Both the position numbers and the translations under genes were made by a program. From a bacterium (lineage in GTDB: Bacteria > SM23-31 > JAUVVT01), in assembly GCA_030616165.1 (NCBI GenBank), contig JAUWXV010000234.1:1-5672 (forward strand): a DNA stretch of 5,672 bases. The letters run 5' to 3'. Positions 1 to 5,672 of this stretch are shown piece after piece. The notes beneath the pieces are model-generated. The model ran no database searches. It was not told where the DNA came from and worked only from the letters and a program-made list of their open reading frames with translations. Position 1 is the stretch's first letter. Every line of letters begins with the position of its first letter.

Positions 1-5
1 TAAAT

Positions 6-23
6 CCCCCTTATCAAAGGGGG
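6..23. repeat. G/C-armed hairpin repeat at left edge
   Basis: Five C plus TT are followed by the loop ATCA and then AA plus five G, giving a perfect 7-bp inverted repeat. A further run of five G follows at 31-35, so the C arm has two possible partners. No T-run follows on the + strand, so a simple intrinsic terminator is not shown. Short repeats of this C5/G5 type occur dispersed between genes in many bacterial genomes; that this one is such a copy is inference, since only one is in the window. Confidence 0.5.
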
Positions 24-75
24 AACTAAAGGGGGTTGTAAAATAATTAAATTTCTTTTATTATACTATCTTCTC

Positions 76-95
76 TGTTGGTGACAACACCAACA
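76..95. promoter_or_regulatory. Perfect 8-bp inverted repeat upstream of the response regulator gene
   Basis: The arms TGTTGGTG and CACCAACA are exact reverse complements around the 4-base spacer ACAA. The element stands out in very AT-rich DNA about 160 bases before the response regulator start. It has an A-run on its right and no T-run on either side in the sense needed, so it does not look like an intrinsic terminator. It could be a dyad operator for a regulator of the downstream operon, or an RNA hairpin. I found no -24/-12 sigma-54 promoter in 1-256 and no convincing sigma-70 promoter. TTGACA at 131-136 has no good -10 box at the right spacing. Confidence 0.4.
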
Positions 96-256
96 AAAAA
101 CTATAATTTATTTTATACGTTATATTACTGTTGACATGACAATAGTATATCTTAATGGATAAAGAAATTTGATTTAAAAAATTTAATTTGTTTTTATTAT
201 CTTGATTATTATATTAGATTTAAGTAAGTGTTAATAAATTTGTGAGGTGATCGGAT

Positions 257-1633
257 ATGGGTAAAAAATCGGGGAGAGTACTTCTTGTGGATGATGATGA
301 AGATGTTCTTCATGCAGCAAGACTGTTCCTTAAACAACACGTAGAAACGATACATATTGAAAAAAGCCCGCAGACAATTCCTGCATTACTTAAAAACGAA
401 TCCTATGATGTTATCCTGTTGGATATGAATTTTACCAGGGATGTAAGCAGCGGCTCTGAAGGTTTTTATTGGCTGAACAAAATTCTTGAAATTGACCATT
501 CGGCTGTTGTAATTCTGATTACAGCATACGGTGATGTGCAAATGGCAGTTCGGGCAATTAAAGAAGGTGCGACAGATTTTATCCTCAAGCCGTGGCAGAA
601 CGAGAAATTGCTGGCAACTCTTTCGGCAGCTCTGAATCTTAGGTGGTCTCTTGTCGAGGTTGATAGCCTGCGTTCACGGCAAAAACAGCTGAGTGCAGAC
701 CTTGATAAACCTTTTCATAATTTTATTGGCATCTCTTCTGCAATGCAGCAGATTTTTGCAACCATTCAAAAAGTTTCTAAAACCGAAGCCAATGTATTAA
801 TTCTGGGTGAGAATGGTACCGGAAAGGAATTAGTAGCCCGGGAATTACACCGCCAGTCACCTCGTACTAATGAAGTGTTTATCAGTGTTGACATAGGTTC
901 AATAAGTGAAACACTCTTTGAGAGTGAACTCTTTGGTCATGTTAAAGGAGCTTTTACTGATGCCCGAGAAAACCGGGCCGGCCGTTTTGAAATAGCATCT
1001 GGAGGAACGCTTTTTCTTGATGAAATTGGTAATCTTCCCCTGCACTTACAGGCAAAACTCTTAACAGTCCTGGAAAAACGCCGTGTCATTCGCCTTGGAA
1101 CGAATAAACCAATCCCTATTGATGTCCGCCTGGTTTGTGCAACCAATATGTCCATTCAGGAAATGGTAACCGAAAAAAAGTTTCGTCAGGATCTCCTTTA
1201 CAGAATTAACACTGTTGAAATCAATCTTCCTCCTCTGCGTGAGAGGCTCGAAGATATTCCATTACTTGTTGAACATTTTCTGGAGATTTACTCTAAAAAA
1301 TACAAAAAATCAATCATGCGGGCAAGTCCAACAGCTTTGAAAAAATTACAAAAATACAATTGGCCTGGAAATGTCAGAGAGTTGCTGCATACTATAGAGC
1401 GAGTTGTTATAATGAGTGACTCTGAGATATTGCAGCCATCTGACTTTTTCTTTTCTGCACCGGAAACAAAAGAAGAATACATAACATTTGAAAATTATAA
1501 TTTAGAAGAGGCCGAAAAAGTATTAATTCGGAAAGCAATTAGTAAACATGGGGGAAATATCAGTCAGGCGGCAAAAGAATTAGGGCTGACACGAACTTCC
1601 CTTTATCGGAGGTTGGAAAAATATGGTTTATAA
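257..1633 (+). CDS. Sigma-54-dependent response regulator (NtrC family)
   Basis: Predicted cytoplasmic transcription activator that, when phosphorylated, remodels sigma-54 RNA polymerase using ATP. Three domains are visible. The receiver domain (about 7-125) has the acidic pocket D12-D14, phosphoacceptor D56, switch T89 and K111. The AAA+ domain (about 156-385) has Walker A GENGTGKE at 184-191, the sigma-54 contact loop at 231-236, Walker B DEIG at 255-258, the arginine-finger region around R310/R316 and WPGNVREL at 369-376. A Fis-type helix-turn-helix occupies about 417-458. The length of 458 residues is typical for the family. The contact loop reads GAFTDA instead of the textbook GAFTGA. 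The ATG is preceded by GAGGTG with 7 bases between. The last 11 bases overlap the kinase gene, so that kinase is its likely partner. Family assignment is firm; target genes are unknown. Confidence 0.96.
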   Translation: MGKKSGRVLLVDDDEDVLHAARLFLKQHVETIHIEKSPQTIPALLKNESYDVILLDMNFTRDVSSGSEGFYWLNKILEIDHSAVVILITAYGDVQMAVRAIKEGATDFILKPWQNEKLLATLSAALNLRWSLVEVDSLRSRQKQLSADLDKPFHNFIGISSAMQQIFATIQKVSKTEANVLILGENGTGKELVARELHRQSPRTNEVFISVDIGSISETLFESELFGHVKGAFTDARENRAGRFEIASGGTLFLDEIGNLPLHLQAKLLTVLEKRRVIRLGTNKPIPIDVRLVCATNMSIQEMVTEKKFRQDLLYRINTVEINLPPLRERLEDIPLLVEHFLEIYSKKYKKSIMRASPTALKKLQKYNWPGNVRELLHTIERVVIMSDSEILQPSDFFFSAPETKEEYITFENYNLEEAEKVLIRKAISKHGGNISQAAKELGLTRTSLYRRLEKYGL

Positions 1634-2984
1634 AAGTTTTCGGCTCCAATGTGTCCTAAGAGTCCTTATAATATGTGTTTTGACTTTTCTATTATTCTAT
1701 CTATTCCATAACACCACTCAATATTTGATAATATTTTTTGTTTGCATTTTCATTCTTTTTCAAATCTTTTCGCTTATTCGGTATGTGGAAAAAACTAACA
1801 AAGTCCTGACCCGTTTTTTACAATCTATCAGGTATTCGGATTTTTCACAGACTTTTATCAAAAATGGTCGAGGAGACTCATTCGATGAGTTAAGCACCGA
1901 ATATAATGAAGTCATAAACAAGTTTCGACAGACGCGGGCTGAAACGGAAGAGCACTTCCGTTTTTTACAAACGGTTGTTCAACACGTAGGTATTGCATTA
2001 CTGGCTTATAAACAAAATGGTGATGTGGTACTGATTAATACTCCTGCAAAACGTTTATTTAAGATTGCACGACTGAGAAATATCAAGTCACTTGAATCTT
2101 TCAACAATTCATTAGTTGAGATTATGTTTCGGTTGAAATCGGGTGAAAAGGAATTAGTCAAAGTTGAAGATAATAATGATTTGTTGCAACTGATGGTATA
2201 TGCTGCAGAATTTAAATTACGTGAACAAAAAATTACCCTGGTCTCAATACAGGATATAAAAAGCGAATTAGAAGAAAAGGAGATGGAAGCATGGCAGAAT
2301 CTCATACGTGTACTTACTCATGAGATAATGAACTCAATTACACCAATTGCCTCACTTGCTTCTACGATTAATGACCTCCTAAAAAATTTTTATATTTCTG
2401 AAAATCAGTATATTAAAGGGAATAATAGGATAGAACAACTTCCTGATATTCATGATGCAGTACGAACAATTCAGAGACGGAGTCAGGGATTATTACACTT
2501 TGTTGATAATTACAGAGATCTTACCAATATTCCAAAACCCAACTTCCAAATATTTTTAATTGCGGAACTTTTTGACCGGGTAAATCAACTTATGCATACC
2601 GAAATAGAAAAAAAGGCAATTAGTTATCAGGTAACTGTAGAACCGAAAACTCTGGAATTGACAGCAGATCCGGAATTGATTGAACAAGTCCTTATAAACC
2701 TCATATTAAATTCGATCCAGGCAGTTGAAGGCAAAAAAGACGCAAGAATAGATTTAGAAGCAGGTTTGGATGGAAGAGGGAATGTTATAATCAGGGTTAC
2801 TGATAATGGCACTGGAATCATTAGAGATGCTCTGGATAAAATTTTTATCCCCTTCTTTACCACAAAAAAAAATGGGTCGGGCATCGGCTTGAGCTTATCC
2901 AGGCAAATAATGAGATTGCACGGCGGTTCAATCAAGGCATCTTCAAAACCCAACAAACAAACAGTTTTTACTCTAAAATTTTAA
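1623..2984 (+). CDS. Membrane-anchored NtrY-like sensor histidine kinase
   Basis: Predicted inner-membrane histidine kinase that phosphorylates the response regulator encoded just upstream. Two hydrophobic helices (about 10-29 and 34-54) are joined by only a few residues, so almost no periplasmic domain exists. A HAMP-like or coiled linker (about 55-112) and a PAS-like domain (about 113-215) follow. The HisKA region has phosphoacceptor H233 in LTHEIMNSITP. The ATPase domain has an N box with N359 and N363, DNGTGI at 394-399, FIPFF at 408-412 and the glycine-rich GSGIGLS at 418-424. All residues needed for kinase activity appear present. The ATG overlaps the regulator gene by 11 bases in another frame, with GGAGG at 1608-1612, 10 bases upstream, which supports this start and translational coupling. 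The signal sensed is unknown; input probably comes through the membrane helices or the PAS domain. Confidence 0.94.
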   Translation: MVYKSFRLQCVLRVLIICVLTFLLFYLFHNTTQYLIIFFVCIFILFQIFSLIRYVEKTNKVLTRFLQSIRYSDFSQTFIKNGRGDSFDELSTEYNEVINKFRQTRAETEEHFRFLQTVVQHVGIALLAYKQNGDVVLINTPAKRLFKIARLRNIKSLESFNNSLVEIMFRLKSGEKELVKVEDNNDLLQLMVYAAEFKLREQKITLVSIQDIKSELEEKEMEAWQNLIRVLTHEIMNSITPIASLASTINDLLKNFYISENQYIKGNNRIEQLPDIHDAVRTIQRRSQGLLHFVDNYRDLTNIPKPNFQIFLIAELFDRVNQLMHTEIEKKAISYQVTVEPKTLELTADPELIEQVLINLILNSIQAVEGKKDARIDLEAGLDGRGNVIIRVTDNGTGIIRDALDKIFIPFFTTKKNGSGIGLSLSRQIMRLHGGSIKASSKPNKQTVFTLKF

Positions 2985-3261
2985 ATTTATCCAGCCAAAT
3001 CTGAATTTGAAGAACTATATCTTAGACCATTTTATACTCCCGAAATTTTAATGACCTGCATCGTAAATAACCAGCTGGAATGGAGCAACAGCGGAGTACT
3101 GATTCGGTGCATTGGATGGTTATACGAGAATTTATATTGCCGCTTTAACTCTCATCCCGAACAGGGATTCCTGATGAGCCGTTTACTTGTGCATTATTTC
3201 ATGGTATAAGCATAATCAGCCTTCACTCTTAACCATCACTGTCTTCTTTAAGAATCATCTT
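2985..3261. other. Convergent intergenic gap, no supported gene
   Basis: This gap lies between the 3' ends of the kinase (+) and fucosidase (-) genes. Bases about 3003-3209 are richer in G/C than the flanks and have an open frame on the + strand that continues the kinase frame after its TAA, but it lacks a ribosome site and I recognise no family in it. CTCATC at 3151-3156 and GATGAG at 3173-3178 can pair as a 6-bp stem. An internal ATCCC/GGGAT pairing is an alternative. No T-run follows on either strand, so I cannot assign a terminator to either gene. Confidence 0.4.
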
Positions 3262-4803
3262 TCATTTTAAGTTAATCTTAAATACAAAAGCATGTTCACA
3301 GGGTTTCTCTTCAGGAAACTTAATCGTAAGACCCCTCTCATCTCTGGACCATTGAATTTCACTTCTTGAACCTAACATGGAGATAGAAGAGATACCTTCG
3401 GGGCTGATTTTAGTTTTGGCATTTAAACTCTTTATGGTAAGTTCTTTTTCTTTAGGCCAGTCGAGTGCAATTGCATAGAGGACGTTACCTTTCCTGGTAA
3501 ATCTTATATCCTTTGCCGTATAAGGAACTCTGTCGCGCTCTTCGCTGAAAGCACCACCTTTTCCCTTAGTAGGACCTTCCCCGTAAGTGACCCAGTGCCG
3601 TGTATCGTAAATTGCCTCACCGTTGACATCCAGCCATTCGCCGATTCCCAGCAGACGTTCTCTTGCCGGTTCGGGAATTATTCCATCAGACCTGGGACCA
3701 ACATTGAGCAGCATATTGCCGTTCTTGCTGACGATATCAACCAGAACATCAACCAGTTCATTAACTGATTTATAATCTGGGTTCTCGATGTAGCACCACG
3801 ATTTTCTGTCAACTGATGTATCAGTTAGCCAGGCATCAGTACTTAATGAATCAAGCCTTCCACGCTCAAGGTCAAGGATACCTGCCCCTGCCGGAAGATC
3901 CTGGTGCTTATAAGTTACACCCACTTCTCTGCCCCATTCCTCGGCTCTGTTATAATAGTAAGCGAGAAAACTCTTTTTATACTCCTGGAAATCATCAAGG
4001 GCTGAACGGAAATACTCCTTTCTCCCTATCCCACCATCAAACCAGAGTAAATCCGGTTCGTACTTGTCGATGACCTCGACTATTTTTGCTTCCCAGTTTT
4101 CCATGTACTCTTTGGTCGGCGGGGCTCCCTTTTCATGTGGCTGGGAGTATAAATCCCCATACCTTGGATCTTCGGTATCATATCGTTTATCAGGCGTATA
4201 AGAATTTTCATAATACCACCATTTACGTGCATGGTGAAACGATGTAACAAACTTCATACCCCGTGATTTAATGGCTTTAGCCAACTCCCCGACAATATCT
4301 CTCTTGGGTCCCATATCAGCGGCGTTCCATTCAGTGATGTCACTGTCCCACATGGCAAAACCATCGTGGTGTTCCGCAACAGGACCGGCAAACTGCGCGC
4401 CGGCTCTCTTGAACAAATCAGCCCAGCGGTTAGCATCGAAGTTTTCCGCTTTGAACATCGGGATGAAATCTTTATAGCCGAATTCAGATGGATCTCCAAA
4501 ATGCTCTTTGTGGTATTGATAAAAATTGCCCCTCCTTGGTTGCTCTTCATTTACATACATCCAGCGTGGATACCACTCGTTACCGAATGCGGGCACCGAA
4601 TAAACTCCCCAGTGAAGGTAAATTCCAAATTTCGCGTCCTTGAACCATTCGGGAGTAGAGTGTTGCGTGAGAGATTCCCAGGTGGCTTCATACCTCTTAC
4701 CACTCACTTGATTTTCGCACGACCCAACCACGAATGACATTAAAAAAACGGACGCCAAAATTATAGCTGATAAAAATTTGGCAAAATTTCCTGCAATTTT
4801 CAT
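3262..4803 (-). CDS. Alpha-L-fucosidase, glycoside hydrolase family 29, lipoprotein
   Basis: Predicted exported retaining glycosidase that releases terminal alpha-L-fucose from glycans (EC 3.2.1.51-type). Residues 1-28 form a signal peptide with a lipobox-like V26-G27-S28 before C29, so the mature protein is probably a lipoprotein facing the periplasm or cell surface. GH29 signatures are clear: FGIYLHWG (H64), NEWYPRW (E76), EHHDGF (H145, H146) and LLWFDGG with the likely nucleophile D256. NGNMLLNVGP comes near the end of the barrel, at about residue 365. The last 100 or so residues look like the usual C-terminal beta-sandwich. The acid/base glutamate varies within GH29 and I cannot assign it. 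The length of 513 residues is normal and no damage is seen. AAGGAG lies 9 bases before the ATG. No other carbohydrate gene is adjacent, so it looks like a stand-alone scavenging enzyme. Substrate linkage is unknown. Confidence 0.95.
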   Translation of the reverse strand: MKIAGNFAKFLSAIILASVFLMSFVVGSCENQVSGKRYEATWESLTQHSTPEWFKDAKFGIYLHWGVYSVPAFGNEWYPRWMYVNEEQPRRGNFYQYHKEHFGDPSEFGYKDFIPMFKAENFDANRWADLFKRAGAQFAGPVAEHHDGFAMWDSDITEWNAADMGPKRDIVGELAKAIKSRGMKFVTSFHHARKWWYYENSYTPDKRYDTEDPRYGDLYSQPHEKGAPPTKEYMENWEAKIVEVIDKYEPDLLWFDGGIGRKEYFRSALDDFQEYKKSFLAYYYNRAEEWGREVGVTYKHQDLPAGAGILDLERGRLDSLSTDAWLTDTSVDRKSWCYIENPDYKSVNELVDVLVDIVSKNGNMLLNVGPRSDGIIPEPARERLLGIGEWLDVNGEAIYDTRHWVTYGEGPTKGKGGAFSEERDRVPYTAKDIRFTRKGNVLYAIALDWPKEKELTIKSLNAKTKISPEGISSISMLGSRSEIQWSRDERGLTIKFPEEKPCEHAFVFKINLK

Positions 4804-4883
4804 AACTTGTTTCTCCTTGTATCTTTACATAATATATTTTCATTTCAATTATATGTTTTAATGAATTGTTTTTTTACCAACTG

Positions 4884-4935
4884 TAGGGGCGAACCCCTGT
4901 GCTTGCACTGTGTGCCTGTCCTTTGGATTCGCCCT
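4884..4935 (+). repeat. Hairpin repeat family, copy 1
   Basis: GTAGGGGCGAA starts the element and ATTCGCCCT ends it. The arms GGGCGAA (4887-4893) and TTCGCCC (4928-4934) are exact complements around a loop of about 34 bases. Just inside the arms, CCC and GG can extend the pairing past a mismatch. The tail CTCTCT after the right arm is shared with copy 2. It lies in the 363-base gap between the fucosidase and SelW-like genes, in which I find no supported gene. Confidence 0.65.
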
Positions 4936-5009
4936 CTCTATTTTCTTCCTTGCCCTTCGGGTCTGCGGTTTATTATTATTCTTTTAATCTATTTTCATTC
5001 CAACCAAAC

Positions 5010-5040
5010 GTAGGGGCGAACCTGTGTGTTCGCCCTCTCT
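5010..5040 (+). repeat. Hairpin repeat family, copy 2
   Basis: The arms GGGCGAAC (5014-5021) and GTTCGCCC (5028-5035) form a perfect 8-bp stem with the loop CTGTGT. It has the same GTAGGGG start as copies 1 and 3 and the same TTCGCCCTCTCT ending as copy 1. This is the most compact copy of the three. Confidence 0.7.
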
Positions 5041-5082
5041 GTTTCCAATCCTTGTTTTGATTGCCTTTCGTTTAAATTAAAT

Positions 5083-5121
5083 GTAGGGGCAGAACACAGT
5101 GTGCAGGCATTGTTCTGCCCT
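5083..5121 (+). repeat. Hairpin repeat family, copy 3 (diverged arms)
   Basis: It starts with the same GTAGGGGC, but both arms differ from copies 1 and 2. GGGCAGAACA (5087-5096) pairs perfectly with TGTTCTGCCC (5111-5120) around a 14-base loop. The change from CGAA to CAGAA is matched on the other arm, so pairing is kept. Read on the - strand it lies about 46 bases after the SelW-like stop codon and is followed by only weakly T-rich DNA, so it might help end that transcript, but this is not shown. Confidence 0.65.
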
Positions 5122-5166
5122 TGTTTATGGTTTTGAAGAATTGTTATTCCGAATTGATTTTTATTT

Positions 5167-5388
5167 TTAAATTGACTTCAACTTTTGAATCATCTCATTA
5201 TTATCAGGGAAACGGCCAGTTGATCTTTTTGAGAATATCAATTTCCCATCCGCAACCACTTCAAAAACACCACCGCTGGATTTTATAAGTTTTGGAGATA
5301 TTCCTATTTCGTTTTTAATCGCAGCCGCCAAACTGGAGGCTTGTGGGTAATAGTTTCATTCTCCACAGTATTCAATTGATATGTTCAT
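5167..5388 (-). CDS. SelW-like selenoprotein (SelT/SelW/SelH, Rdx family), Sec at residue 11
   Basis: Small cytosolic thioredoxin-fold protein of 73 residues, read through an in-frame TGA (5356-5358) taken as selenocysteine. It begins MNISIEYCGE, and the TGA follows at codon 11, giving C8-G9-E10-U11 exactly where SelW relatives carry CxxC or CxxU. After the TGA the family pattern continues: GGVFEV at 39-44, DGKLIFSKR at 47-55 and GRFPD at 58-62, ending at a TAA. This continuity across the TGA argues against a chance ORF. AAAGGAG with a 7-base gap fixes the ATG, and a SECIS-like hairpin follows the TGA. The family is thought to act in thiol redox reactions, but bacterial substrates are poorly known. 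It stands alone, codirectional with the fucosidase but 363 bases away. The alternative is a pseudogene with a mutated second Cys; the hairpin makes this less likely. Sec synthesis genes would have to be elsewhere. Confidence 0.85.
5323..5341 (-). promoter_or_regulatory. Putative bacterial SECIS element
   Basis: Inside the SelW-like coding region, on the - strand, AGCC pairs with GGCT. After a single U-C mismatch, CC pairs with GG. The apical loop is AGUUU, or GUU if the closing A-U pair forms. There are 21 bases between the TGA and this loop. Known bacterial SECIS elements are short stem-loops just after the UGA, with G (often followed by U) at the start of a small apical loop that SelB recognises; this matches in position, size and loop bases. 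The stem is short, so SelB binding remains inferred. Confidence 0.75.
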
Positions 5389-5395
5389 AGATTAA

Positions 5396-5402
5396 CTCCT
5401 TT
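5396..5402 (-). promoter_or_regulatory. Ribosome binding site of the SelW-like gene
   Basis: AAAGGAG on the - strand ends 7 bases before the ATG at 5388-5386. It decides the start of this short gene, whose TGA at codon 11 makes ORF-length evidence useless. Confidence 0.8.
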
Positions 5403-5476
5403 AGGAATTATTAATATATTTATATAAAATTTGGTGAAATATGTGTCCAATAATCCTGCCAATCGTGCCATACGAA

Positions 5477-5504
5477 AATATATATTTTTTAGACATATTG
5501 TCAA
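5477..5504 (-). promoter_or_regulatory. Probable sigma-70-type promoter of the SelW-like gene
   Basis: On the - strand a perfect TTGACA (5499-5504) is followed after 16 bases by TATATT (5477-5482), one base off TATAAT. Transcription would start near 5470 and leave a leader of about 80 bases before the ATG. Two near-identical 9-base units lie head to tail at 5452-5469 (AATCCTGCC, AATCGTGCC on the + strand), right at the predicted start, and could be an operator. AT-rich DNA makes chance -10 boxes common, so confidence is moderate. Confidence 0.5.
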
Positions 5505-5519
5505 GAAATTAGTATTATG

Positions 5520-5550
5520 TCCCTGAAATAAATGTTATTAATTACAGGGA
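5520..5550. other. Inverted repeat with AT-rich loop
   Basis: TCCCTG (5520-5525) and CAGGGA (5545-5550) are perfect complements, and AATAA/TTATT inside can extend the pairing with bulges. It lies just upstream of the predicted SelW-like promoter. There is no T-run in a position that would make it a terminator for a visible gene. It may be the end of a leftover transcript, an operator, or chance. Confidence 0.3.
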
Positions 5551-5651
5551 AAAAGGTTTAGATTCTTTGCAAACAGACGGAGGGAAAAAAGGAGGAGCGG
5601 AACGGTGATATGTTTTTATTATTTTTTGATAAAATACTATCATTTTATGAT

Positions 5652-5671
5652 CCCCTCGATAAATCGAGGGG
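5652..5671. repeat. Hairpin repeat at right edge
   Basis: CCCCTCGAT and ATCGAGGGG form a perfect 9-bp inverted repeat around AA; allowing for loop geometry, this is an 8-bp stem with the loop TAAA. Its design (four C, four G) resembles the left-edge repeat but the sequence differs. It is probably a dispersed intergenic repeat or a bidirectional transcription terminator. The window ends one base later, so the flank cannot be judged. Confidence 0.5.
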
Positions 5672-5672
5672 T

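Noticed and set aside
131-159. TTGACA at 131-136 as a promoter for the response regulator.
   Set aside because: At 16-18 base spacing the downstream hexamers are poor matches to TATAAT. AT-rich DNA gives such -35 matches by chance.
2006-2956. Reverse-strand open frames opposite the kinase gene (2006-2305 and 2627-2956).
   Set aside because: They are antisense shadows of conserved kinase domains, with no family signature of their own.
4254-4737. Overlapping open frames on both strands within the fucosidase gene (for example 4366-4737 +).
   Set aside because: They lie wholly inside a complete GH29 gene whose motifs are all in its own frame. They have no independent start signals or recognisable domains.
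4953-4961. CCCTTCGGG mini-hairpin followed by a T-rich stretch, as a terminator.
   Set aside because: The stem has three base pairs and no + strand gene lies upstream that it could terminate.
4807-5013. Open frame of 68 codons on the + strand upstream of the fucosidase.
   Set aside because: It has no ribosome site, runs through two of the hairpin repeats and gives a Cys/Phe/Leu-rich product with no recognisable domain.
5455-5470. TGGCACG followed by TTGGCA on the - strand as a sigma-54 promoter of the selenoprotein gene.
   Set aside because: The GG and GC pairs are 8 bases apart instead of the required 10, so the -24/-12 geometry fails.
5605-5672. Possible start of a + strand gene at the right edge: GGAGGAG at 5591-5597 followed by GTG (5605) or ATG (5610), open to the window end.
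   Set aside because: Only about 20 codons are visible, the residues are low-complexity (Phe/Leu/Tyr-rich), and the frame runs straight through a perfect palindromic repeat. The SD-like match lies in a purine-rich tract, so it can arise by chance.

Overview
This AT-rich bacterial window has four protein genes that I can support. Two are on the + strand (left half) and two on the - strand (right half). The taxon cannot be fixed from the sequence. The pairing of a sigma-54 response regulator with an NtrY-like kinase, a secreted GH29 fucosidase lipoprotein, short G/C-armed hairpin repeats between genes and a selenoprotein would fit an uncultured member of the FCB superphylum (Bacteroidetes/Ignavibacteria/Calditrichota-like). 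This is inference only.

Layout. Positions 1-256 hold a G/C-armed hairpin repeat and a perfect inverted repeat in AT-rich DNA. Positions 257-2984 are a two-gene operon: an NtrC-type response regulator whose last 11 bases overlap the start of a membrane-anchored histidine kinase. The two should form one phosphorelay that drives sigma-54 promoters; its targets are not visible here. Positions 2985-3261 are a convergent intergenic gap with no clear gene or terminator. Positions 3262-4803 (-) encode an exported alpha-L-fucosidase. Positions 4804-5166 are non-coding and carry three related hairpin repeats in the same orientation. Positions 5167-5388 (-) encode a small SelW-like protein that a standard ORF search misses because codon 11 is an in-frame TGA. 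Positions 5389-5672 hold its likely promoter and leader, and a second type of hairpin repeat at the window edge.

The main result is the hidden selenoprotein. It has a Cys-Gly-Glu-Sec motif in the place of the usual CxxC/CxxU redox motif of the SelT/SelW/SelH (Rdx) family. An SD sequence is well spaced before its ATG, and the family motifs continue after the TGA up to a normal TAA. A compact stem-loop lies about 21 bases after the TGA with G and U in the apical loop, as expected of a bacterial SECIS element. It is a new member of a known family rather than a new system. I see no evidence of a defence system, CRISPR array, IS element or RNA gene. The fucosidase and the two-component pair look like ordinary members of their families.
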